64,000 bases of DNA, from NCBI RefSeq assembly GCF_036785885.1, contig NC_092323.1, positions 2,582,501 to 2,646,500 of the forward strand. The letters are read 5' to 3'. This document shows positions 1-14,535 of this stretch, piece after piece. The stretch is from Coffea arabica. Lineage: Eukaryota > Streptophyta > Magnoliopsida > Gentianales > Rubiaceae. Position 1 is the first letter of the stretch. Each line of letters starts with the position of its first letter. A program made the position numbers and the translations under genes. The notes beneath the pieces were generated by a model. That model was not told the DNA's origin. It made no database searches and saw only the letters and a program-made list of their open reading frames with translations.

Positions 1-828
1 AAATATAAACTTATGTCAAGAGGGGCGATAGTCGATGATACTATGGTTTCCAAGCCTCTTCACATTCCACAGTATCCAAATGTCATATTGAATTTTGGAA
101 TGGTAACAAAGTGTTCAAATGAAAGATCTAAAAACCTTAGTACTAGTGTCAATTGAAACATATATTCTATATAGAAGAATGTGCATTAATTTTGGGAAGC
201 ACGAAAAGCTCCATTGTCAATTTCTGTCAAATTTTCAGGTCTTTTGTCCACTTGAACACTTGCACGAAATATCATTGATGCTTGGAACTGGACAACCACA
301 CCTATCATTGCAATCAACTCCAACTTCTTGTCCCATAGTGCAAGAGTTGTCATTCAACTCGAACTGATTTATTTTCGCTCCTTCGAAACCATGTAATTCT
401 TGTGCCTATGGTTAGAATTATATCACCAAAAAATTGAACACATAAATAAATGGATGAATAAAAAAAGACAATAAGCAATCTTTTCTTAAAGAAGTAATTA
501 TTCATGATCACAACTGTAATAATTTACCTTGAGCAAGCCGATCATGTTCATGGAACTGAAAGTGCATAGCTGGCCATAATTTTGTTGATTAACATCCAAA
601 TTCACAAACTATCAACCACAAAAGTGAAAAATATTCATGAACTTTAGTACAAACCAAAACATAAAATTTTTATAAAATAATTTTATGCAAATAAGAAACT
701 AAAAAATTACCGGTGTAGGATGATATGGTAGTTGCTTTGTTGTCTAGTCTTTCCCTATTGTAAGGTGTAAGAAGCAGCAAGGCGAAGAAACCAATTAATA
801 AAGATAACATTACTGCAAGGAAATGTAC
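1..828. other. Spacer with weak minus-strand coding hints
   Basis: No gene can be confirmed here. On the minus strand two short open stretches look exon-like. One is about 530-610, reading ...NYGQLCTFSSMNMIGLLK before a GTAAAT donor. The other is about 231-370, a Cys-rich stretch containing CNDRCGCPVPSINDISC. Neither matches a family I recognise, and neither joins in phase to the S9-like exon at 829-909. They could belong to a gene running off the left edge or be chance. Confidence 0.25.
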
Positions 829-909
829 CTTCTCTCAAACGAGGACGTAAATCTGGTGCCCAGTTTTGCAGTGCCCGGCTGATGCCCAATTGAATAGCAC
901 CAACCTGAC
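829..909 (-). CDS. Single exon resembling mitochondrial ribosomal protein S9 (uS9m), partial or relic
   Basis: The minus strand encodes GQVGAIQLGISRALQNWAPD followed by LRPRLREG. This is the highly conserved uS9 core as I recall it from plant mitochondrial S9. The exon is 81 nt, bounded by an AACAG acceptor and an AAG|GTACAT donor, in phase 1 at both ends, so the splice sites look intact. The expected C-terminal segment, which carries the basic KARKSFQW-type tail, is not visible between here and the left edge, and no convincing upstream exon was found up to about 2000. It may be an internal exon of a live gene continuing off the left edge, or a relic copy. Known role of the family: a small-subunit protein of the mitochondrial ribosome whose C-terminal tail contacts P-site tRNA. 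Confidence 0.55.
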
Positions 910-3756
910 CTGTTCCGAGGAGTGAACAATAACAATTAGCTGGTAACATAAGAAAATTGCTAAAGTTGAATTGAATCATCAAATAACTCGTCCTAGGCAG
1001 GTAGAATGATTCGACACACAGCTTGCATGATTAAGGAACCACGGGTTTTAAATTTGGTGAAAAATTAATCCCATGGTAAGGACTAAAACCTCAAACACCG
1101 CCAAGGAATAGGGTCAAAAGAGGAACCAGGTCCAGATGTATTTTACTATTTTGAATCTCAACAAGTCTTCTTACTGAAACCTAACTGAATTAACCCTAAA
1201 TTAACAAAAGAATTTCATGCAAGTTAATTGCAATACAATAAGGAAAAAATGTAAGCAAATTTTTCCCTAATAATTTATTAAAATAGTTGAATTTCCAATT
1301 CTATTTGTTCACTACTAGTACTTGCAACTAGTCAGAAAAGCTATTGTTACTTCTTGTATCTTTTTTTTTTATTTGGTACATTAGTAAAATTTATAACAAT
1401 TCTTGAAATAATAAATAATTTTTTAATCCCACAAAGTAACTTATTTTCCAGGTATATTACAATTAGCGTGTAAGTAGTCAATTTGACCACTCAATTAATA
1501 TTTAATCTTTCCAAACTCACAATTCAATGTAAATTTCACTTTAATGGAAATTGAAAATGAAGATATAAAATTGCATAACATAAGGTAGGATGATATTGCT
1601 TATGAGTTGTTATGTAACTTACGAGTTGTTGTCTATTTCCTAACTTTCTTAATATTAAAAAAATTGAAATTCGAAATCAAGATCATGGAGCAAATAGTGA
1701 TATTGATTTAATAAATCAAAGCTGAAAAAACTCTAGACTTAAACCGGATGCAAGGTTGGATAATTACCTGAATGATGTGAAACGTTTTGGTTTGTTCTTT
1801 GCTGGAGAAAGCTAGGGATGGTTGGGCTTTAATTTGAGTACTTCCTGAATCTTTGTAGTCAATTTGCTTCAATAGTCGGCGGCTGCAGTTTTAGCTTATT
1901 AGGCTACAGTTGATTGTTCTAAGCAATGAACGATAAGAAGGCTTGAACTTTGGAGGCAATTGTTTAGGGTTATCTTTTTCTTTTTCCCAAAGCAACCGAT
2001 CTTGAGTGGTTGCTGTATGAAAGCACCGGTAATGGAATTAGACCGGTTGGTTACTTTGGTTCAAAGTTTTAGAGTTAACACAAAATTTGTGTTAAACCAA
2101 ACCAAGTTGAATTATTAAAAAATTAAAATGCAACTAATAATAGGCCAAGTGGCGCAATATTATAGGTGGCACTGGTTTGGCATTGGATTCATGTCACCGA
2201 GGATCCCAAGTGCTTAATAGGGCCGCCTGCCCGTTAATCCATCCCTGCAGTTTCTTGTTCCGAGATTAAAAGTCAGTTATTGTAGGTTACTTTCCCAATG
2301 ATTTGGTTGAAATAAATTTTATATACATTATTTTAGTTAAATACATGTCACATATATAAAATTTTAATTTAAATCACTTGTCGTGTATCCAAACCTGATA
2401 GTATATAGTTGTATACACTTTTAACTCTTAATGCATGAAAAATTAATCTACAACTTTATAGTAACATTAGTCCACGGTAAAATCTGCATTTCCCATCTCA
2501 TATTTTAAGTTTAACTCTTTAAGGCTCTTAATTCTAGCTTTTCTTCTTGTTTTAACTGGTCCATTTTTTGCGTCAAGCAACTAAAGGTTGATGAGTTTTC
2601 CATTTATAGGCTCTTTGACCTGTTTTTCTTTTTTTTTTTTTTTTGATTTTTTTCTCGAGACAATAGGTTCCTTGATCTTGAATTATGCTGCTGGACTTGA
2701 CGAATGTCTCGTATAAAAGAACATTCACCTCCTAAGCAGAAAAGATGAAGATGGATATTAAACTGTAGGATTATGAGAATTTTAAGCATCGCATATAGAT
2801 ATTGAAAAATAACAAAGAAATTAAACAATGAACATTATTTATGGATTCTTCAACTATAACCAATCCATCAATGGAAAATTGTCAGGAATTCTCGTCCCAT
2901 ACTCCCATAGTACTGTCTTCCTTTGAGTCTTCTTCTTCTTCTTCTTTCTATTTAGACGAATATAAAAGAAAACATGTCTAAAACACAGTTATATTGGAAA
3001 AAAAAGAAAGAAAGAATGCACAGTTAGCCCCAATATGGTAATAAGAAACCAAATGAAAAGAAGAAAAAGAAAATTCACAATATCCAAACACCTTAACACA
3101 GTACTAGTGCAAAACTTGACAGGAAGAGTATCTATTTCTAATTCAACTAGCTAGTACAAATTATTCGATCCTGAAGCTAAAGGATTCACAATAAGAAAAG
3201 TTTTTTCCGAGATATTTTCTACATTATTCCTAAACCACCATAAAAAGCCCAAACCCCATCTGGTGTCAAGCGAGGCAAGAAATATGTGACAAGCAAATTG
3301 AACCTGAAACTAAACTAGTGAGAAAATTATCGTATAGTAACAGAATACTTTCTACATTTGCTAATCTATTAAGTACTAGCAACCGAATTACAAGGTTTGG
3401 ACCTTTCATTAAATTAAAAAGCTTGCACTTCCTTCTTTCTTTCAGTTCTTTGCTTTAAAAGAAAAAAAAATGGAAATCTATCCGGTGCTCCACATTAGAG
3501 ACAGATGAAAAATGGCAGCATGTTCAACGATCGTGGCTTCTTGATCCTTTTTAGTTCTGGCAACGGTTAGGGATCAAAAGCTACATCAACGACAGATGAT
3601 TATGATGGTGTTGGTCTGGTCAAGAAATGGTGATTATGACGAAGGTATCCTTGCGAATTCTGAAGGTGTTCTAAGGGGAGACATATATATATATATATAT
3701 ATATACATACAAATGGGGTTAAAAAATTGGACCAAGTTTCTGTATGGTGTCAGTAT
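910..3756. other. AT-rich spacer without a recognisable gene
   Basis: No reading frame with family resemblance was seen on either strand. Contents are homopolymer and simple repeats, including a (TA)n tract near 3682-3705 and an ACACAAAATTTGTGT palindrome near 2075-2090. A minus-strand ORF at 2604-2828 starts in low-complexity DNA and looks spurious. Confidence 0.5.
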
Positions 3757-5133
3757 CAATGTTTTCAGAATCGGAGCGAACCGGCCGGTTCGACCGGTTG
3801 GACTGCGAACCGGCCATGTCACCGGTCCGGTCTAATGCTAAAGCCGGAAGTTCATGGAGAACCGTTGAAACCCGGACGAACCGTGTGAACCGTTAAGAAC
3901 CGTGAACCGGCAGTTTTTTAAATTCTTCAACAAAATATCAAGAATGGTGTAGCTATGATTCGAACGCCTCCAAGTTTGGATATGACAATCTTACCGCTAG
4001 ACTGTAGTTAAGTTTGTTGAGAATTCTACTTGACTAAAAAATATATTAAAACATCAAGTTCTTCTCTTATTTTTTTTTTCAATTTTTTCTTCTTAACCAT
4101 TTTTAACCCAAATATCCACAACAAGATTTTCTCAAGTCTTCACCATTATTATCAGGTTATTATCTTTAGCAAATTGTAAACAAGTTGAAAATTTCAACTT
4201 TTGTTGTTTTCCAACATCTTGGTAAGTTTAATTTTTTTTCTTTTCAAGGTTTTTTTTCTATATTATTTATCTTTAGTTGATTTTTTTGCATTTTCTTCTT
4301 TTTCCCCTCAATTTTCATATGTTTCCCTCATTTTTGTTTTATTTTTATTTGATTAATTAAGGATGAAATTTTTACAAAAGTAGTGCACATCCGTGTAGGA
4401 ATTGGGTAGGAATTACAAATAATAACATTGGACTGATAAAAAATATGGTAGTTGGCACATAATCAAAGCTATTGATAATTGAATTTAAAATAATTAATGG
4501 TATAGGATCATTGAATTTAATATAACATGTTAATTAGTAATGTTTAGTAGCAATTAATTTTTTATGTGTTTAACTGTATATTTTTTCCAAAAATTTTTAG
4601 TTTTTTTGAGTTTGAGCAATTAGATTTATATTTTTATAATGAAATTTTAACTTTTTCAGCTTAAGTTGATGAAATTGTGAAGGTGGTGTGGTTGCTTATC
4701 ATGCCATTGATAAAAGTTTGCTATTCAAATGGTTTGTCTTAACTTAAACTGTTTCATGGATTTTTTTAAGGGTTGTAAAAGAATTTTAATATTTAATTTA
4801 TTTATTTTTTGTGTTTTTATTTGTGATAATTGGTGAACATTTGGATTGTATCTATTTATGTTTATAATGAATTTATGAAAACTTGTGGTGAATTATGATA
4901 TTTTAATTATATTTATCAATCCATGTTTTATGTATAACTTTTAGTAAATTTATTATTATCATAATTTAAATTAAGTTATGTTGGTAAAGTTCAAGTGTAG
5001 AATGAAACCTGTTTAGTACTTAACAAAAAAAAAAAAAAAAAACAGTGAACCTGTGAACCGGCCGGTTGGACCGGTTGGACCGCGAACCGGCCACCTCTCC
5101 GTTTCACTGACCGGTCCGAGTTTAAAAACATTG
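3757..5133. mobile_element. Non-autonomous hAT-type DNA transposon, complete ends
   Basis: The element starts CAATGTTTTCAGAATCGGA and ends with the inverted counterpart of CAATGTTTTTAAACTCGGA. It is flanked by a perfect 8-bp duplication, GTCAGTAT, at 3749-3756 and 5134-5141. Inside each end lie GC-rich subterminal blocks made of CCGGTT/AACCGG words (3780-3910 and 5050-5115). The 1.38-kb interior is very AT-rich and has no transposase frame. An 8-bp target duplication with CAATG-type termini is the hAT hallmark. The perfect duplication suggests a fairly recent insertion, although the inverted repeats have drifted apart. Confidence 0.9.
3949..4007 (-). repeat. tRNA-like (SINE-type) promoter segment inside the hAT element
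   Basis: The minus strand reads GTCTAGCGGTAAGA, a tRNA D-arm/box A-like word, then about 30 nt later GGCGTTCGAATC, close to the box B consensus GGTTCGAATCC. The order and spacing fit a Pol III internal promoter. It is too degenerate for a functional tRNA, and no SINE tail can be delimited. Confidence 0.45.
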
Positions 5134-5141
5134 GTCAGTAT

Positions 5142-7565
5142 AGAGGTTTTGTATACTAGCAATGATAAATATATGCCACTTATCTAAAAACTAATTTTCA
5201 ATTTTAATATTAGATTACGTGACATGTATATCCAACGCTGCTGCTGGTTTATACATGGATAGTACGTAACAAAAGGATTAGAAGGATTAAAAGTAACCCA
5301 AGCATGCTTGCCTCAATCAGTTTTACTCGCAAGATTATGGAGTGACATGAAATAGAGCAAATTGTTCAACTGATGAATTTTCCTCTTTCTCTTTTTTCTA
5401 CATGTAAAGTTTTAAAATCTCCTTTATACCTAAATAAATAGACAAATAAGTACGATAACAATGAAAGAAGATGAATTACCACAACAAATGCGACTGTTCT
5501 TTTTCATTGCCCAACGAGTTAGTGCGGAGGGGATTGCTTCTGTTTTTCATTTTGTTTCTTGGGCAAAGAAATTGTGAAATCAACGATGCTAGGGAATTCA
5601 TTTTTCATGGGAGTTCTACAAGCACTCAAATACTATATCGATAAGATCAAATTCAATGTTAGATATAAAATAAGAGTTATCAATTTTTAAATTATTTCAA
5701 AAGTTAAATTATTACATGATGTTACAAGATCTAACTCGATTAGAATCATAGGTACAAATACCAAAAGGAACTATAATATTTTCTGATTTTTTCAAGATTT
5801 TTGAACCTTTTTCTCTATATTCATACCTATTTTTTCCTGATATTTTCAACCCTTTTGAACCTTCTTTCTATATTCATACCTCGACCTTGATTCTATAAAA
5901 ATATATATTAGATCTTTTATAGCGTTTAGGCCTAGGTAACCCAAGCTAGATACAAGCCCTACTCTTTAGAGAGGAAGACCTGCTGTATTCACTTATTTAC
6001 ACTGGCACTATTCTTTTTTATTCTATTTTTTATAAGTATAAGTGGAAGATCTCGAATAAGGGATCTCTTACTTATACTTCCTCTCTCCTTACCACTAAAC
6101 TCATCTCTTCCCTTTACATTGGCACTACTCGATTCTTTATATTTGATTTATTGTACTAGACAAAAAAAAAAAAAAACTATTTTTCAATATAAATGTTTTC
6201 CCTTTTTTTTTTATTTTTCAAATTTGAATATGATATTGGTCTATGTTGGCTTTGTAATTTTTTTTGACCACATCCATGATAGTCGATAGTTAGTAAATAC
6301 TCATATTATACTTGTATACTATATATTCGAATGTACAATTTTAAAAAAAATTCTATATTTCATATATTTTAAAAATATTGTAAAAAATACCCATAGTTTT
6401 TAACTAATCATCTGAAATACATAGTATGCCTTTGACTTATTATACTTCACGAATTATACTTAAATTTTTTTAAAAAATTTAAAATTTGAATAAGGATAAT
6501 GAATTATTTTCCTTATTTATATAAAAATTAACAATAATACAACATAATTTAACTCTATATGTTCAAAAGAAATACACTTGCATCAATTTAACTCTATATG
6601 TTCAAAACTAATTTCTTATAAATTTATATTTTTTTCCAATATCTTATCAATCCTTGCTCTAACCATTAAACTGTACCAATCCTTATAAAAATCAACTCAA
6701 AGTAAGCAAATAAATCATTTTCCACTTTATCATAATCACAAAAAGTAAAAGATAAACAAAATTCAATTTATTACAATTTACAAATAAAATATTGCATAGT
6801 CATCCAAAAAATGAGTAAGAAAGAATGATGGAGAAAAGGGAAAAAGAATAAGGTGACTTTCGTTTCTTTTTTTTTTTTGGGCTCCATTTATTTAATACGT
6901 TGTGAATTATGTGTCAAGTGAAGATTGATATAGTTTTCTTACAATTATTAGGAGAGGTAAGTGATATTTCTAAAATTTTAAGAGGGTCAAGTGATATTAA
7001 GAGAAAGCTCAAGGGAAGTTTCTAATATTATCCCTAATAGAAATCAAACCTTGTGAATTGAAGGTCCAAGGAATCTACGGTGATCTGGCCTCATAAAACA
7101 TGTATAGAAGGGCATTTTCGTTAGCTCAAATATTTTAATGATCAATTTGATGAGTTTGATTAAAGTGAGAAGAAAGTTACGCAACTTTGACCAAACCTTG
7201 AAAGGGAGTTCTTCGGATTAACCCTAATCCAAATTCCAATAACAAATTCTTACCCATCGTAATTCTCATCCAACCCTGAATGCATGGACTTGTTCCCAAG
7301 GCATTAGCCTTCTAGCGTTTCTCCCGAGACACGTGTTTGGACATAACTGCCGGATCTCCTCCCTCCCATAAGGGCCCACCAAAAGAAACGCTCCAACCCA
7401 GCCCTTCCCTTCCTCCCAAAGAGATGTCCTGAAGTGGAGTGCATCCCAATCTCGCCGTCGAAAGCAGCTAGCAAAGCAACCAATTTTTATTCTGCTAGTA
7501 CATTAAGGAAGCTCCCTTTGACAACGGGGAGGGAGAAAACTCAAACCAACCAAAGCCTTTGTTGT
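5142..7565. other. Spacer with short duplications and a MITE relic
   Basis: No gene recognised. A roughly 48-bp unit is duplicated in tandem at 5781-5828 and 5833-5881; both copies end in TATTCATACCT. A 23-bp word beginning AATTTAACTCTATATG is repeated at 6546 and 6585. The sequence at 6945-7035 resembles the right terminus of the MITE at 34201-34966 (an AAGTGATAT word and a TTTCTAATATTATCCC-type end), but its left end was not found. Confidence 0.45.
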
Positions 7566-7722
7566 AAGAATAAATTTTTTCTGCATTAACAGTGTATACA
7601 TTATCATTGTTAAATTCATGACACGTGTGTAAAAGTTAAATTTTAAATTCAAATTTTACATAATTATCGTTCATTTAACGCTGATAATGTATACATCGTC
7701 AGTGTAAGAAAGATTAATCCTT
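7566..7722. mobile_element. Small palindromic MITE (about 157 bp)
   Basis: The two ends form an imperfect inverted repeat of about 50 bp. The left arm contains GTGTATACATTATCATTGTT and the right arm in reverse complement contains GATGTATACATTATCAGCGT; similarity extends outward through AAGAATAAAT/AAGGATTAAT. No clear target duplication was identified, so the superfamily is unassigned. Confidence 0.65.
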
Positions 7723-12122
<4,400 letters not shown>

Positions 12123-12557
12123 AAGCATTGATTGTGTCGGCTGCCACAAAAAAAAATTTTTTTTTTTTGTACTGATATTTTTAGTGCACATGTGGCCATT
12201 GTTGTATCATTTATAGGGGCTTGAACGGTAGAAAGGCTACATCTGGTATATATAGTCAGATTTACGAGTAAAAAGGGCTGAAATGTATGATTCATCATGA
12301 AGTCTTTTGAGTCAGAATGATGAGAGTTGCTTGCTCGTTTCTTGTTTTTTATTGAAGATGGCGAACTTATTTCTTTTTGCTGATAAGAGTTCCTTTTTTT
12401 TTTTTTTAATAAAAAAGACTTAAATTATCTTCTGAGCTGAGCAGACTACTAGTAGTGGCAGCAGGAATGTAGAAAGCTGTGGTGGTCGTCCTGTATGATT
12501 CGTGGCATAGAGTTGCTCAAAGATGAGGTGTCCTCAGAAGGTTGTAGATGCAGAGCT

Positions 12558-12629
12558 GGGCATTTGGTCTAGTGGTATGATTCTCGCTTTGGGTGCGAGA
12601 GGTCCCGAGTTCGATTCTCGGAATGCCCC
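12558..12629 (+). tRNA. tRNA-Pro (anticodon UGG)
   Basis: A 72-nt cloverleaf. The acceptor stem GGGCATT pairs with AATGCCC, followed by discriminator C. The D-arm contains GGTCTAGTGGTATGA. The anticodon stem CTCGC/GCGAG encloses the loop TTTGGGT, giving anticodon TGG. The T-arm contains GAGTTCGATTCTC. No intron is present and the encoded 3' end has no CCA, as expected for a nuclear plant tRNA. A run of six T at 12632-12637 right after the gene is a good Pol III terminator. Confidence 0.96.
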
Positions 12630-12631
12630 CA

Positions 12632-12637
12632 TTTTTT
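12632..12637 (+). terminator. Pol III terminator of tRNA-Pro
   Basis: Six consecutive T residues start 3 nt after the tRNA 3' end. This is the usual RNA polymerase III stop signal. Confidence 0.85.
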
Positions 12638-12638
12638 G

Positions 12639-12770
12639 TCCAACTCCAGTGCCTTTTTGGATAAAATGCATGTGTTTTCGGCCCATTGGACTACGATTTT
12701 CTTTCGTCTCCAACTCCAGTGCCTTGTCGATAAAATGATTATTTTTTTGGCCCATTGGACTACGATTTTC
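12639..12770. repeat. Tandem duplication just downstream of the tRNA
   Basis: Two copies of a unit of about 65-70 bp, starting near 12639 and 12709. Both begin TCCAACTCCAGTGCCTT and both end with GGCCCATTGGACTACGATTT. They diverge mainly in the middle by small indels. The GGCCCA words are site-II-like and lie upstream of the L12 gene, so they may act in its promoter; that is inference. Confidence 0.8.
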
Positions 12771-13005
12771 ATTTATAAGGATTCGACCCAGTTGGTTTAT
12801 CAATCGACTAATTAGGCTCACCCAATTAGACGACCAGACACCTCGAATGAAAAAAAACGGTTCAATGCTATCTCACATGACCTTGACCCAAACAACCATA
12901 GGGACGGCTCTTTCTCTCTTATCCTATTTCTATCCTATCTTCTTCGTCTTCCTCTCCGTGTTGCTGCTGCTGCTGACACCTCTCTCTCTCACTAAATTCC
13001 CACTT

Positions 13006-13587
13006 ATGGCTTCCGCTCTATCCACACTCACACTCTCCAATCCCAAGCCCTCCGCCGCGACTTCCCCTACCCACGACCATTCACCTGCTCTCCTTAAGCA
13101 GCAATCCCTATTATCTTTTCCTCTGCGCACCCAAAATCCACTCCTCCTTCACCGCACCGCATTTGTCCGCCCCCTCGCCGCCGTCGATGCTCCGGAGAAA
13201 GTTGTACAACTCGGTGACGAAATTTCCAACCTAACTCTGGCCGATGCTCAAAAGCTCGTCGAATACCTCCAGGACAAACTAGGAGTATCAGCTGCATCGT
13301 TTGCCCCCGTCGCGGTTGCCGCTCCTGTGGACGCAGCTGCGGCCGGTGGAGCCGCACCAGTCGTGGAGGAGAAGACGGAGTTCGATGTGGTCATCGAGGA
13401 CGTGCCTAGCAACTCCAGAATTGCAACGATCAAAGCCGTTAGGGCTTTGACGAGTTTAGCTTTGAAGGAGGCCAAGGAGTTGATTGAAGGCCTGCCTAAG
13501 AAGTTTAAAGAAGGTATTTCCAAGGAGGAGGCTGAAGATGCTAAGAAGCAGCTTGAAGAAGCTGGTGCCAAGGTTGCCATTGTTTAG
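13006..13587 (+). CDS. RPL12: Chloroplast 50S ribosomal protein L12 (bL12c) precursor
   Basis: An intronless frame of 193 aa. bL12 forms the ribosomal stalk in the chloroplast and recruits translation GTPases. Residues 1 to about 58 are Ser/Thr/Pro/Leu-rich and poor in acidic residues, as expected of a chloroplast transit peptide. The N-terminal dimerisation part follows ([20 protein letters not shown], about 64-83), then an Ala-rich hinge (about 105-120) and the conserved C-terminal domain (about 124-193) including [19 protein letters not shown] and ending [14 protein letters not shown]. The frame stays open upstream to 12847, but [10 protein letters not shown] at 13006 is chosen because it starts a typical transit peptide. 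The gene lies about 380 bp downstream of the tRNA on the same strand. Confidence 0.95.
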   Translation: MASALSTLTLSNPKPSAATSPTHDHSPALLKQQSLLSFPLRTQNPLLLHRTAFVRPLAAVDAPEKVVQLGDEISNLTLADAQKLVEYLQDKLGVSAASFAPVAVAAPVDAAAAGGAAPVVEEKTEFDVVIEDVPSNSRIATIKAVRALTSLALKEAKELIEGLPKKFKEGISKEEAEDAKKQLEEAGAKVAIV

Positions 13588-14493
13588 CTTTCTTATAACT
13601 CAACTCAATTGAATCTCCTTTTTATGGTAGAAATTTGGTCACTTTTCGGGTACAATTACTGTTTTTAAATCTCTCTCTCTCTCTCTCTCTGTGGTAGAAA
13701 TGATTTTGTAAGATGCATTGAACTGTTAGTTATTACTAATTACTATTACTGTCAGCAATGATATATGTTTTAGATTAAAAGCTACTCCTTGCATTTGTAA
13801 GCTACTCCTTGTTTTAGATTAAAAGCTACGATATCCATGTTTGGATTATCATATCTTACTAGTAATTAACTGATGCTGGTAGAGCAATCCAAAGATTCCA
13901 ATGTATACCCAAATCTTGTTTCCCTTTCGTCTTTGGCCTTGTTCCGGGTGTTTTTAAAGTCTCAATGGATTGAGAAAGGGAAGTAGTAGTGTTAATAGTT
14001 CAGCAGGAGAGGAATAATTTTGTGGCTCCGGGAGGAATTAATATTAGTATCAACATGTTCATGTTGTCCTGTTTGGCTCAGGCTCTGTGAAAGATGGGGA
14101 GAGGAGTTTGTGGTCGTCTTAAAGCTTTCTCTATTGAGCTCTCATGACAGTTATTCAAAACAATCTCAATTTTTTTTTCCTGTAAGGAAGAAAATCAATC
14201 TATTACGGGTAGGGGTTTCTCGCTGATCACTTCTATATCCTAGAACGCATCATCCATCTCTGTACAACGTCTTGTCTAGGTTGCCTTTAAAAACTGGTTT
14301 TCTAACATCCCCCGATGTGCCAATTGTATAATCCTCCTCATCCTCGTCTCAAGCCTCAAGGCTTGATGGTTTGCAGGCCCTAGGACAGAAAACCCTTTAT
14401 AATCCCAGGTAAGCAGCTCGTGAGTTTTCACAAGGTCAAGGACAGAAAACCCTTTTGGTAGTCTTTACTTTTCAATTAACGTATTGGCCTTGC

Positions 14494-14535
<42 letters not shown>

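Noticed and set aside
14496-14531. (TA)n run considered as a transposon boundary
   Set aside because: A simple microsatellite; no terminal repeats or duplication on either side.
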